DNA of 64,000 nt from Quillaja saponaria. Lineage: Eukaryota > Streptophyta > Magnoliopsida > Fabales > Quillajaceae. The notes under the pieces were generated by a model, which was not told the DNA's origin, made no database searches, and saw nothing but the letters and a program-made list of their open reading frames with translations. The translations under genes were made by a program, and so were the position numbers. Positions 34,658-47,510 of this stretch are shown here, one piece after another. Each line of letters begins with the position of its first letter. Within the stretch, counting starts at the first letter, position 1. Location of the stretch: NCBI GenBank assembly GCA_029379385.1, contig CM055613.1, positions 10,744,001 to 10,808,000 of the forward strand, written 5' to 3'.

Positions 34658-35899
34658 ATGGCTTCTAATTGTTGCCTTCTCTCTTTTGTATTAATGCTTG
34701 CCTCATGTTTTTGTTGCGCGACTAGCATAATTCTTTCTCCTAATACATCATCTATTATCAGAATCCCCTTATACCACAAGAACATGCTTGCCCGACATCC
34801 TGACAATGAAGGATGGACAAAGCTAACCTTGCAGGGTGGGAGTGAGTATGCAGCTTATTTTTGGGTTGGCACTCCTGCCCAAATGCAAGTCCTGCACATT
34901 GACACCGGGAGCCGGTTTACATGGCTACAATGCAAACCTTGTCCAGAGTGTCATAAGCAGAATCTCCCTGTGTTTGATCCATCTAAATCAATTACTTATG
35001 ATGAACTACCATGCAATTCATCCACCTGCAAACAACAAGATATGGATGATATTTTTCAAGATTGCACTAAAGGGAGTTGTAAGTATTTCAAGGGCTACGG
35101 TGACAACTCCATCTCCATTGGTACAGTGGTTTCTGAATCTTTGACATTTATTCTGTCAAATATAGCGGTAAGCAACTTTGTCATGGGTTGTGGATTATGG
35201 AACGAGGGCTTATTCTCAGAACATATAACGGGAATTCTTGGACTAGGACGTGGTCCATTCTCTTTACAAAACCAAATGAATGCTACTGGTTTTTCATTGT
35301 GTCTAATTAGTCCCACATCAAAAACGACCTCCTCTCTAAATGTTTATGGCTCGCCATTAAATGGCTATGGCAACACCTCCATTGTGGTTCCCCTGCGCGA
35401 TACTGATCAGAGGTACTCTAGTTTTTACCTTGTGGAGTTTACAGGAATCGCCATTAATGGATGGACGCTTGATATTCCTTCAAAAGTATGGGGTTTTGGT
35501 TATGATGGCGGGGTTGTGATAGACACTGGTAGCACTCTTACATATTTTCCAACTGATGCCTACAAAGTATTCCGTTTGGAAATTGAAAGAGAAACACAGA
35601 ATCTTACTAGAAAACCAAGTGAGGCCGATATGGAATTTTGTTACATGGATGATCCATTGAATGTCTACCCAGTCATTGAGTTATATTTTGAAAATGGCTC
35701 AGACCATGGTGAATTTTTAACATCATTGACATTGACCAAGGAGCAAATGTTGTGGAAGCTAAAGGGAAAGGTTTGCCTTGCTTTTGCTGAAGAAAAGGGT
35801 TCCGCTCGAACCACTATTGGTAACCACCAGCTTTATGGAACAAGACTCACATTTGATTTAAAACAACAGGTTCTGGTTTTCACACCCAATGATTGCTAA
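34658..35899 (+). CDS. Secreted A1-family aspartic protease, nepenthesin-like
   Basis: A single intronless frame of 413 residues. The ATG at 34658 is used because the frame upstream opens only with TTG. Residues 1-23 are a signal peptide (LLSFVLMLASCFCCATS). The first catalytic motif is HIDTGSRFTW (Asp82) and the second VIDTGSTLTYF (Asp289), so both aspartates are present. A Cys-rich nepenthesin-type insert follows the first motif (CKPCPECHK...CNSSTCKQ), and the flap region has GYGDNSISIGTV. The segment before the domain is only about 35 residues, much shorter than usual plant pro-segments. The protein ends TFDLKQQVLVFTPNDC. These atypical plant aspartic proteases act in the apoplast or endomembrane system, some in defence; the substrate here is unknown. 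An alternative is a CND41/CDR1-type name in other annotations. Confidence 0.92.
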   Translation: MASNCCLLSFVLMLASCFCCATSIILSPNTSSIIRIPLYHKNMLARHPDNEGWTKLTLQGGSEYAAYFWVGTPAQMQVLHIDTGSRFTWLQCKPCPECHKQNLPVFDPSKSITYDELPCNSSTCKQQDMDDIFQDCTKGSCKYFKGYGDNSISIGTVVSESLTFILSNIAVSNFVMGCGLWNEGLFSEHITGILGLGRGPFSLQNQMNATGFSLCLISPTSKTTSSLNVYGSPLNGYGNTSIVVPLRDTDQRYSSFYLVEFTGIAINGWTLDIPSKVWGFGYDGGVVIDTGSTLTYFPTDAYKVFRLEIERETQNLTRKPSEADMEFCYMDDPLNVYPVIELYFENGSDHGEFLTSLTLTKEQMLWKLKGKVCLAFAEEKGSARTTIGNHQLYGTRLTFDLKQQVLVFTPNDC

Positions 35900-36593
35900 T
35901 GCTGACTAAACTTGATGGAAAGAGCCACCTTTGTTTTCCAATTTTTGCAGTTAGTTGTTTCTAGTTTTCTAGATATAAGAATTGCTTAATGCATATCATA
36001 AGGGCTTTGTTCTAACAAATAACTAGTTTTTATGAAGAATATAATTAAGAATGATCACTTTGAAATCCAACATAATTAAGCATGTCACTCTGTTTTATGC
36101 TGGACAATTAGCTAAGAATGCAACCACTATATAAAAACTTAATTATGACAACCATTATATATATATATATGCACATCACATGGTGCTTCCACAAGCAATA
36201 GAGTAGATGGACTTGACGTTGTACATTTAATAAATCAAATACATTTGTTAGTTTAGTAAATTTAAGAATAAAGTATGTATATAAAATGTGGATTAGATAA
36301 TAAAATAACTAAACCTTATGAGTCAACATGATGCAATTATACAATTCAAATTACATGAATCACTTTGTTTAAAAAATTAATTTCAGTTGAGTTTCATGTG
36401 TGCATTTCCTTTAAATATTTCTTTGATTTTATCAAAATTTCTTATATTTTTATGGCGACTTTTATTTGTAAATGTTAGAAAATCATCTTGTATTGTTTTC
36501 TGTCTTACTCTCATTTTGTAAATAATTATGATCTGTAAATTAATAGAAATAATTGGTTGAGACCGAGTTGAAATTAAAATAAAAGAACAACGG

Positions 36594-36715
36594 CCAAATT
36601 AAAAAATTTAAAATACAATGACGTACGTTGGAAAGTAGTGGAATTACAAGGACCCAATTAAAAATTTTAAAACACAATGACCTAGTTAAATAAAATAATG
36701 AAATCACAAGGACCC
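36594..36715 (+). repeat. Degenerate two-copy ~60-bp tandem repeat
   Basis: Two units share CCAA-TTAAAAA-TTT-AAAA, ACAATGAC and A-TCACAAGGAC in order, at about 36594-36652 and 36653-36712. This monotonous pattern resembles repeats commonly found inside plant retroelement non-coding regions. Confidence 0.6.
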
Positions 36716-36984
36716 AAAATGTAATTTAACCTATTACAAAGATTATTCAAATTATATACCTAATTATAATTATAATACTTATGTTTATTAGACAATATAA
36801 ATCTTTCAAAAATAATTTTTACATCTAAAATTAATATCTTTAAGAGATTGTTTCAAAATAATTACTTATATAATATTTTGTCCCCACTGACAAAAATTCA
36901 TGGATTGATTATTATCAAATATTTATTGAAACTTTATATAACTAATATTAACAATCAAATTATAAACCAAGGTAAGTTTTGTAA

Positions 36985-37075
36985 AAATTGAGCTCGGCTG
37001 GAGTCAAACCCTTATTTTTAACGAGTAAATCGTGAGCTAATTGAACTTGTTGCTATCTAGTCCTCTAATTATAAA
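36985..37075 (-). repeat. Possible tRNA-derived SINE fragment
   Basis: On the minus strand AGTTCAATTAGCTCACG is followed about 45 bp later by GGGTTTGACTCC, close to the pol III box-B consensus GGTTCGANNCC. No folding tRNA and no target-site duplication were found. Weak call. Confidence 0.35.
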
Positions 37076-40000
37076 CTTGTAAATTTATTATTGTAAATGT
37101 AATAAAATTCACATTCTTTTTATCATGAGTAATACTATATGCACACACATTTCTCATAAAAGTGCAATGTCCAATCCTTATTCACAACCAAATATCCTAA
37201 CTTACTCCTCTCACTTATTGGAAACCTTTTTCTCTCCCCCTCTTTTCTCTCACTCTCAGGGTTAGGTTGGTTTGTTTGAAATCAGTGTTTTGGATAATTG
37301 AATTTGCATGTAAAAATTATGGAAGAATTGATTTTAGCATAATCAAGTTTATTACCAAAAAAAAAAAAATTTTGGGTGTTTTTGTCAAAAAATAATATAA
37401 AAATTGTGTCTTGTATTTTGCTATAAGCGTGTTCTTAAAAAGATACAAATGAGTAGTTTTTGAAAAATGGGCTAGAACTGTGTTGATCATTTGACCAAAG
37501 TGATTTTTAGTTTTAACCAAACATGTTATTATAAAAATAATTTTCAATTCCAAATGTCAAACACAAAACTAAATTAGCATTAAGTCTACCAAAAAAATAA
37601 AAAAATGTCAATAAACAGAAAATATAACAACCAAATTAATTCCTAATCGTTTTGAAAAGTGGAAAGGAAATCAAACGATGGGATCAAATTGTTCTACCGT
37701 AATAAAATCTTAGTTGATTGTTCTTGTGTGTTGAACCTAATTAATTTTATTTCTTCTGATTAACATTAGTAAGATGCATGTCAAAATAACCATTCCGGAA
37801 TAAAATAAAATTAATTATATTCTACACCTGAAGAACAATCAGCTGAGATCAAATTGGAACTTAATAAGAAAAGGAAGTAAAATTTAGGAAATAAATTAAA
37901 ATAATTTATTTAAAGAAAAATCTAAACAAATTTCTCATAGAATACATTTATATCATAATATCAAGTTCTTCTCAAAATATATTTATCTATTAGATATAAA
38001 TTTTTTACTCTTACTTATATTTTTTATTAGCGTATAAAATTGTAAAGATGAATTTTTTTTTTTTCATATAATAATATTTATTACATAAAAAGTTTGTATT
38101 TGTAAAATTTTATATGTTATTAGAGAATGCATGTGAAAGTGAAAATTTTATATTCAGATAGAATAGTGGGTCCCAAAAATTTTTACATATTTTTTTTATA
38201 AAATAAATAAATAAATAAATTCAGACGAAAGAGTGCGAGAGGGCCGGTGTGAAAAAAATAATGTATCTCACGAAAAGTTTGGCAACGGCGTTCAGCGGGA
38301 ATCATGTCATGTGATACTAAACCTTTTTTAAATCGCACGTCCGGACGCATTAAACTGTGTATGTTATGCGCATTGGTGGTGACATTAAATTAAATATTGT
38401 CTTTTTTCTATTTTTAACAAAATGAGTTATTCAAATAATCCCTACTTCATGCAAGAGACGTGGACATAATTAATTTCAGAAATACAGAACCACCTTGTTA
38501 TGTGACCCAAATACATGGCAAGTGATTTCATGCCATGTGCCTAGGATTTTCAAACTTCCAAATTATCTTTCTTAAATTATACTAATATTCTATAAACTTT
38601 CATCTATTTCTAAAATTTATATGAAAGAAGGTGTGTTTGAAGTGTGAGAAAAAATAATTTACAACCTAACCGGTTAAACAAGAGAAGAATTAAGATAAAA
38701 TAATTAAACTACTCTTAACCTTAATAGGTTTGCTTGATAATCAAGAAGATTTGTTCTATTTTTTGAATTTATGAGTTTGAATTATCTTATTAAAAGGTCA
38801 TGAGAAGTAATAACAACATATTATTGCATAACTTCAATTAAAAATTAAATTAATAATCCTTCTTAAAATAATATTACAACTTTATATTCTTCAAAATTTT
38901 AGAATCTTTTACTAACATTAATATTGTTTTTCTTTAAGATTTTAATTTTATCATAATATTAGAAATGATTGTTGTTTCAATTTTCATTTATATTTTATTA
39001 ATTTTAGTTTTTTTTTTCTAACTTTGAGAATATTTGTGTAAGTTTTAAAAATATAGAAAGGATTTGTAATATAACATAATCCATAAGAAATTGAAATAAT
39101 TTACTCTTATTTTTTTGTTATAAATCTTTTCATATACATAACATATAACGAACAGAAATCATCAAATTTATGCTAAGAAAAAAAAAACACACACACCACA
39201 AAATAATTAATAAGATGACTTTTGTGAAAGACAAAATGGTTCAAATTGTAGTTAAGAAATAATAATTAATAACTTCTAAGAGGATTTTATTTATTTATTT
39301 ATCAAACTGGTAACCAAATTTGAATTCATTTTCTAGTTACAAATTAGGCAATTCATTCTTTTAAAAACTTCATGCTTTTTAATATATATTTTTCTTCTAC
39401 ATTTGCTTATTGTTTACTTCTTTTCCATTGAGCTACAAGACTATTCCCTTGTATCTTAGCCAAAAATCGAATATAGTGCCAAAAAAATAATTTCTTCACA
39501 AGAATCTCAACCGTTCATCAATATAATTGGTTTTTTGTAATTATCACTGGAATTTGATATATGGATGGTTGAAATTTTGATGAATTTTAACCCAACACCT
39601 TTGAAAGTTAAACTATAACTGGTAAGTATATAAGTAACTCAAGTTAGATTTTAAACAGACACAAGACTTCGTGAGCTTAAATCAAAACACTACTTGCGAA
39701 GGGTTTTTTTAACTATAAATAAAAAAATTATTCATTACAATGGTCAAAGTGCCATTTTGAGATAAAATTATAAGATGGATGGTCACCAAGATAAAATACT
39801 TTTTTTTTATTGTTTCTTGCATGTAAATATATACTAACCGAGTTAGATTGCAGGTTTATCAGTAGACTTTTACAAATTTTAAGTTTGACTCATTTATTTA
39901 AAATGCAATTCATTTGAAAAATGAATCAAAATTGATGGAGTCATTGCACAATTCTGTTCATTTTCACCACTAACAACTAGTTGACTTCATTAATAGAAAT

Positions 40001-40230
40001 TAGACAAACAACTTGTTTGGTAAAATGATCCAATAACTAGTTTTTCAACGTTGTCAAATTAATTACTTTAATATTATGATAACCACTTCACCTATAGACA
40101 TGGTGGATGCAATATGCTTGGTGGTGGGCTAGTTATTGAGGGACAAAAATCCCATTTTTATTGAGCCTAGAAAGAGACAACCTACATAAAATTCACAAGT
40201 AATCTGGGTTTTCACAAAGCAAATCATTCA

Positions 40231-40238
40231 TATAAAGG
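40231..40238 (+). promoter_or_regulatory. TATA box of the USP-like gene
   Basis: TATAAAGG lies 46 bp upstream of the ATG at 40277, implying a very short 5' UTR if used. Assigned by motif and spacing. Confidence 0.5.
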
Positions 40239-40276
40239 CCGGAGAAAAATAGAGAGAGGAGAGAGTGAATCACAAA

Positions 40277-42505
40277 ATGGATGTGAGGAAAATAGCAGTA
40301 GTAGTTGAAGATGTTGATGCAGCTAGAACGGCTCTTCAATGGGCTCTTCACAATCTTATTCGCTATGGCGATATAATAACTTTGCTTCATGTATTCCCTT
40401 CCACAAGATCCAGAAGCAAGAAGAAAAATCGTCTTCTTCGCCTGAAAGGCTTCCAATTAGCCCTTTCTTTCAAAGACATCTGCAACAATTTCCCCAACGT
40501 AAGCTCAAACCCTGTACCATCAATTAGTTGACTGACTATTGTTCAATTTCTGTAGCTAATTTTGCTTATTTTCATATTCGAATTAATGGGTAAATGCCAT
40601 AATTTTAGGATTGTGTTACAGACAAAGGTTGAGATTATTGTCACGGAAGGGGACCAAGAGGGCAGGAAAGTCGCAGCCCTGGTGCGAGAAATTGGGGCTT
40701 CAACTCTTGTGGTCGGACTCCATGATCATAGTTTTCTTTACAAGTAAGCTTTTCTATTCTTAAATTTCCAGTTATAAGCCGATACCAAGAGGCATAGCTA
40801 GAATGTAATTATGATGGTGATCCTCTTGAAGTTAATGGGTCCTTAATATTTTACTAGTTAATTGCTTTATAATTTTGACGCTGATCATCTATAAGTACAC
40901 GGGTCCTTCTTACATTTGCAATTAATAGCTTCGTATAACAATTTTCTTATACTAGTTTAGATTTCTATGGTGCTTTTGATGAAAGAAACTTGAGAGTTTA
41001 TAGTTTCTCTCTTTGAATCTAAAGTTAAAGAAAAGGTTGAGGTTCTTGGGGAATGTTGTGCCAGGAAAAGTCAACTGCCTGATAGGTGGTAATACCATTT
41101 ATCATTTACCTAACTCAGGATGACTCTTCTTTTTGTGCTCTGCCTATGCATGGTCCATTGGTTATGCCCTGTATACCTGCTTGACCTTGGAGACCAGATG
41201 AAAGAGCTTGAGATAGGTCAGCACGTGATATGTTTATGGTGATAAAGGAGCCAAAAGATTCTGGGCTCCACTTTGGAATTGATCTGTGTAAGGCTGGACT
41301 AGGCTATTTAGAGCTTCTGATTTCGTTATGTTCAAAAAATCATGTGGTCATCATTGCAGGGATCATAATTATAAGCCCTTTTTTAACCTAAATTTCCTAG
41401 AGCTATAGATGTGGCCATAAACCTGAAGAACTCTGAGGTCAGAAATTGTTCTGCAATAACCCTTTGAATAGTTGCTTTGTGAGAGTGTTTTAAAGCAGGA
41501 GGACCCAATGCTGTATATGGCTAAATGAGCTGTAAGCACATTAAATAGCCTTTTTAATTCGAATTGGTTTGTCCGCTGGATCATGTGTATTCAACTGCAT
41601 TAAGCTTAGTTTTTGTGGGATATTCCCCTGTAGTTTATGTCTATATGCAGATATATTCTAAATGCTTTGATCTTTGTGAAATTTGTACTATTACTAGCAG
41701 AGAAATAATTCAACTCAAACCAGTGTCTTCATTCATATGGCATAGGTTGGCAATGGCCCACACCAATTTAGCAGGCAACTTCAATTGCAGAGTACTTGCC
41801 ATCAAGCAACCTCCTGACTCACCATCGAGGTCCATGACTAATTCAGCAGCAGTACTAGACAGTTCAACCAACATGGACTTTTCTCAGATTGATATTTCTG
41901 GATTACAGTAAGTTTTCTACAAAACTCTTTCAGCGTTTAGTGATAATATAGACTATTACCTGCCCACCAACCAAGAAAATAAAAGGTTTATTCACCTGCT
42001 TACCCTTTCAGACAGTAAGGGTTTCTTTCACAACATCATGTTTTCTAATGTAGCACAAAGGCACTGTAATCCAGCAAACTTTCCTTTTTATGAGAGAAAA
42101 AAGGTTTTGGAGTGAAAAACCCACTTCAGAAGAAGGAACCATACCATCATAAGCTACATATCTCTCTATTGATTATCAGAGATTTTTGTTTAGTGTTATT
42201 TCTTTAATTTTAGACTGGGTTAGGAACAAAATTATATTTTAGGTATGTAATGGGCAAGATGATATACATATAATTTTTAGCATTTAGTATTTAGCTGTCA
42301 TAGAGTGTATAGTGCATATACTAGCTAGTCTTCTGTAATTCAAAGATTGAAAACTTTGAAAGTGTTCATTTTTGCATCTTCTAATAACCCAGTTTAAAAA
42401 TTGCAATGCAGAGTTCCTGATCCTCCTCCACAAAAGGTTCCATACAGGATCTGTCCCAGCCCTTCTGCAATAATTTGGAGATCAAGGAAGTCAAGGAGGA
42501 AGTAA
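40277..42505 (+). CDS. Universal stress protein (UspA)-like protein
   Basis: Four exons, 40277-40498, 40622-40743, 41746-41907 and 42412-42505, encode 199 residues. The first exon has the USP beta1-alpha1 start (RKIAVVVEDVDAARTALQWALHNL) and then GDIITLLHVFPS. Exon 2 carries KVEIIVTEGDQEGRKVAALVREIGASTLVVG. Exon 3 continues the Rossmann-like fold to CRVLAIKQ, and exon 4 is a Pro-rich, basic tail (SRKSRRK). The ATP-binding signature G-x2-G-x9-G(S/T) is degraded: after VVG comes LHDH instead of x2-G, so it is probably of the non-ATP-binding type. Plant USP proteins respond to stress, but the molecular role is mostly unknown. The short basic C-terminal tail might be a nuclear signal (inference). 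Confidence 0.88.
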
Positions 42506-43912
42506 AGCATGAATATGACTAGGACATTTCAGATACATCAAGGTGATTAATTCCATTTTCTTGAGAAATATTTTCTGGTCTTGGTCAACAGTTTGGCCCT
42601 AGTTAATTATCTTTTCCCCACAAAAAATTATTCTCACACTCATCACTAAAATACAAAAGAAAAGTGGATTGACATCATATAGTTGTTTGTGCTTACATAT
42701 TTTTCTGATTTATATAAAGATTTGGTAGTGACATTGTCCTTGTTCACAGTTGAAGTCTTGAAGAGTGATGCAGATCATTTACTGTTTCTTTATTCTTTTG
42801 TTGTCCACTTGCTAAATGATCATGCCAGTGGCAGTGATTCATTTTATTCTAATTTGGTTATGGTCATTACTCATGTGTAAGCAAAATTACTATATTAGAG
42901 CCATTCTGAACTCAACATAATTTGACAATGACCAAATTCATTTGAGATTCCACCCAATCTTTTGAAACGCAAATAAGACAATACAATCAGTCAAGAAAAC
43001 ACAGGACCACTTTTTCTTTCAGATTGTGGCTGGGAGGAGGAGCCATTGCCATATTGTGAGCATTGTGATTTACTTCAATTTTCTTTTGAAACAGGGAGCA
43101 AATTTTTAAAATACCCCTGCAATAATATGGGTAGTTTTTATCTCTAATAATTTCAAAATACTAATATATCTCATAATTTCACCAAGAAAATTAATATATA
43201 TATATATATATTTAACACTGTAATCTTAAAACTATGCCAATATTAAAAACTATGACCATTTACTTATAATATTGTGACAATTCAACATAAAATTGCCCTT
43301 GTCAGAAAAGGACTTGGATAGAAGATGGCATTCTGAAATGCATATTCAATATTTTACCATCTCCAACAGCACCAAACTTCAAAAAGAGCATAGTGGTGGT
43401 CTTTGGTCTAATGTTGAGTTATAATCACATTGTCCATCACCATCTTCTCCATTAATTTTAACAGCATTTCTTGTATAGATAGCATATACAACTTCAATAT
43501 CATTTCAAATTTGATTAGTGAATAAAACAATTCAAATATCCCAAACAACATGCATACAAACCAGAATGTGATTCCAATGTACATTTATGATGCCATGAAT
43601 ATATCCAAAGCATTTCAACAAGAACTTTCAGAAAAAAAGTAATGGGATTGAAGTACTATATCAGATGAGTTTGACTTCTTCTTAATGAAGAGCAAATAAA
43701 CTAAAGGACAAATATGTTTTCTACTTTATTAGATCAATAAAGAGCAATATTGAGTAGACATATCATCTTAGCAAAGACTCTCTCCCCCCTCTTCCCAACA
43801 TTTAAAAATTCAACCAAAGATTGAAACTTGACAAGCCCCTTATAAGCGATCAACTTATGGAAAAAGAAAAAACTGAAAGAAACCCAGAATTTTTTTTTTG
43901 TTATTTTCTTTA

Positions 43913-44300
43913 AATTGGAGAATTTCATAATTCAAATTAAATATCTCATAAACTTTAAAAACATGAACTCAATGAAATTAAACATTCTAAGAACCAAAAA
44001 TTGATAGCATACTTACAAATTGAATGAAAGAAAAAAAATTACAGAGATTAAAATAAAGATCGAAAGAGATAATTGAGAAACAAAAATGTATATTCCTCAC
44101 ATTCCTCCTTGTTAAATTAAAGAAAGTTAGAGGTGACTTCTTCAAACAACGTGAAGTCATCACCCAAAAAAAAAAATTGATTGGAGAACCGAAGGTGACG
44201 AAAAATAAAAGAAAAAGGGGAAGGGGAAGGAGAAGGAGATGAAGACGAAGATGAAGATGGACCGGCAATATCGGGTTTGAGAAAGAAGGTTGGATTACTA
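43913..44300 (+). repeat. Dispersed repeat, copy 2 (empty-site copy)
   Basis: This copy pairs with 18990-19765 in order and strand: GAGAATTTC, AAATTAAAT, CATGAACTCAATGAAATTAA, GAACCAAAAATTGATAG, then GTGACTTCTTCA and GAACCGAAGGTGA. Around 44255-44300 it reads through the point where copy 1 carries the MITE. A serine-rich minus-strand frame here comes from simple GAAGATGA-type sequence and is not a gene. Confidence 0.65.
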
Positions 44301-45587
44301 TCACAAGGATAGGCAAAATTGTCATTTTGCATACTTTTTTGCGGTGGGGGAATCAAAGATAGACACATTATTTGATGGGAATAAATTTCTGTGTTTATGA
44401 GAAACTGCCGAAAATAATTTTTATTTCAGATGACGTTTAAAAAAAAAAATTATTACCAAAAACAAACCGCTATTAAATATGCACCCAACTTGCACATGAA
44501 GTACTTACAGACTTACAGTTAAAAATAAGCAGGTAGTTTCAATGCCAAGGTTTGGGGCCTATTTAGGGTCCATGGTACTATTTTACAATAATTCACATGT
44601 CTACACAACTACGCATCCAGTCTCCTTTATTTCTGTATTAATTGAAAAAAAAATAAAAAATCAACTTAACGTAGGTGAGCCACTGCAAGTATTTAGTTGC
44701 CTGACTTAACCTAAAAAATTTATTTATGTAATGATTCTTTTTGTCGAAGGTGGATGAGATTATCAACCCGTGTGACATTAGATACTGATGATTAGGTATG
44801 CGACTTTTTTTTCTAATTGATTTATTAGAATTGGTTGGATGTGTATGAGTTACACAATAAGAGAGTTTTTTTTTTTTCTCTCTCTCATAAACTCTCCATC
44901 AATGAAGGCGAATTTCGATTTCAGAATTTCAATGTTTTAAATAAATTTGTTTTACTAATTGATCGATGAAAACTTTAAAAATATGCAAATTTGAATATGC
45001 AAATATACTTCCCTACGGTTTAAACCTTGATCAGTTTACTTAAAAATTGGATTAATTATATAATCAAATTTTATTTCATGAGTATTGCTATTTGTACACT
45101 CTTCTTTTATACTTTCATATAGAAATATAAAAAATTAACTTTCTAACTATTCTGTATCATTAAAATTTAAATTATTCTAAAAATAATAATTTATGAATTA
45201 TATATTATTAAGGTGTTTTCTAATTAAAAAGAGAGTCAATTACATTTTTTTCAATAAACTACCAATCAATTTATAATATTTTCTTCTTCTTCTTTTTTTC
45301 TTTTTTCTTTTTTTTAAATCAAGCACATTACACTTTACATTATTAAATATAATTTGCAACGTAACAAATCAGTTAAAAAAAAATTCAGCTAAAAAATTAC
45401 TTAAAAATCTCTATTCCTAAATAAAATTTACTTATTTCCCATCTTTTTTCTTCCCCTCTAATTCGTTTAAAATCTTCAAGCGAAATGATAACTGAGTTCG
45501 ACTTCATTCTATATACAGATTTGACAAAAAAAAAAAAATTAAAAGTTGATAGGGTTTGAGTTCCTGGGATTTTATTGTTTCAAGATC

Positions 45588-45733
45588 TGTAGATTGTTCT
45601 TTTGCAAAAGCCTTGTCCGGATGAGTCTAGACTGAGCAAGAATTATGTTTTTGCATACGGTGTGTTGCATAGCTTTGGCTATATGTTGTAATCAATTTAT
45701 TTCGGTATTAACCAAAAAAAAAAAAAAAAAAGA
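45588..45733 (+). mobile_element. Possible 3' end of a retroposed element
   Basis: A stretch of more complex sequence ending TTTCGGTATTAACC is followed by an A18 run at 45715-45732. This resembles the 3' UTR and tail of a plant non-LTR retroelement. No coding remnant or duplication was found. Confidence 0.3.
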
Positions 45734-47302
45734 GCGAGCCTATCCACTCAACTTTTTGATAATTATAGAAAAAAAGTAATCACAATGCAGATAACTCCAT
45801 ATATATGACGTGAGCCATGATCAAGCGACTGAAAAAAGCCAATTCGAAGATTGTTAGCTAGTAAGGTGAAGAAATGAAGAGTGCGCATGTTTGAATTCAT
45901 TGAATTTAAATTAGATATTAAAATTATATTAAAATTATAAAATTAATTTTAATTTTACTAAAATCATAATTGTAATTGAATCATATAAAAAATTATAACA
46001 AGAATTATATTTTAAATACTTGAAGGTAGTTGTTAATAATAGTTATTATCGTTTATGGCAATAATTATTGTAATTTTTGATGGATATTATTATTTCGGCG
46101 AATCCTAACAGTAGTTGTTGTTATTTTTGATGGGTCATGACAATAGTTGTCTCAATGGTAGTTGATAGTGGGTAAGGATTGGTGATGGGTGACTTAGATT
46201 GCCAGTAGTTGTGTCGATTTTATAATATGACTTATCTTCACAAGTGAGTGACTGTCAAAAATAATATATAGTAAAAATAATAATTTTAAGAATTTGTCCA
46301 TAAGAATGAAAAATTATGTTTAGTAATTGTTTCTTAATTTCTCAAAATTTAGTTGAAAATTTTAATTTCAATTTTCAAATATGCACCAAACAAAAAAAAT
46401 TAAAATTAAACATTTTAAATCTCAATTCTAACTCCAATTTGTTGAACATTATTGAAATTAATAGACAGTGAAATTTAAGATTTCAAACTAATAGAATGAG
46501 GTTAGCCAAAAAAAAAAAAAAAACCCTAATAGAATGAGCAATAAAAAAGAGATGAAAAGGACGTAAATTTTTTACTTAATACTTAAATGTAAGAAAGTTA
46601 TTCCAAAATTAATAAGATACAATTAATCATGTGACATGCACAGATATTAATATATCCTTAAATTTAATTGTTAATTTTAACGAATTTAGTAACTTGCAAA
46701 TCATATTTAATAATTTTTAGGTACAATATATTCAATTTGGAAAAGAAAAGAAGAATATTACAAATTGATTGGAGTTTGACAAACCGCAATTTAATAGTCT
46801 AGCCAATTTGAAGAAAAAAACAAGAGAAAAGCTGGCTCGGTCTCAAGTAGCAAGACTTCCTTAAATGGCTGAGTCTGATTATTTAGACCGTTCAAGAGCC
46901 AGTCGCTCAAAAGCGCAGCTAAGCCGTCGAAAACTGCTACCTGCGTAAACAGATCGGATCTGCAGCGTCGCGGCTTTGCTAAGTCGTCTCTTTTCTTGCG
47001 CTCTCGTATCCATTTTTTTTCTCTCTCTATCCGTGTTTCGCTCGGCTCAGATCCGGCTTCAGTCAGATCCGCGCCGATTTTCGTCATGATTTTCAGCTTT
47101 GATCTCCCTCCATTTCCTCCCTCTCTGTCAGTGACCAAGGTAATAGCTTTGAATTCAGTGAGATTCATGGTGAGTAACTCTTACTGGGTCTGCATCCCTT
47201 TTATAATAAACCTTTGGAATTTTCTGAACATTAAATTTTTTTTTCTTTTCTTTTCAGAAGATGATGTTTTCCAGGACTCTTGGTAGAGGGTTTGAGTAGC
47301 CT

Positions 47303-47468
47303 ATGGAACCTTCATATCTCTCTTCCATTTTGGGGGTAAGAGACTACATGCATTTAATTTGATTCATTTAAATGTTATATGGTCATGATTGTTTGGAACT
47401 GGAGCTCTCCATCTACGTTACCTACAGTTTGCAAGACTGCAACTTTTAGCTTTACAACTCCTTTTTTT

Positions 47469-47510
<42 letters not shown>

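Larger units (their letters stand above)
35900..40276. other. AT-rich intergenic DNA between protease and USP-like gene
   Basis: About 4.4 kb without a supportable gene. It contains a TA run near 36158-36172, a degenerate 60-bp tandem repeat (36594-36715), a SINE-like stretch on the minus strand (36985-37075), and an (AAAT)n run near 38203-38220. The last 50 bp hold a TATA box for the USP-like gene. Confidence 0.6.

Noticed and set aside
34612..34806. Minus-strand frame over the protease start
   Set aside because: Antisense shadow of the signal-peptide region.
44117..44368. Ser/Pro-rich minus-strand frame
   Set aside because: Arises from GAAGATGA-type simple sequence inside a dispersed repeat; the other repeat copy has no equivalent frame.
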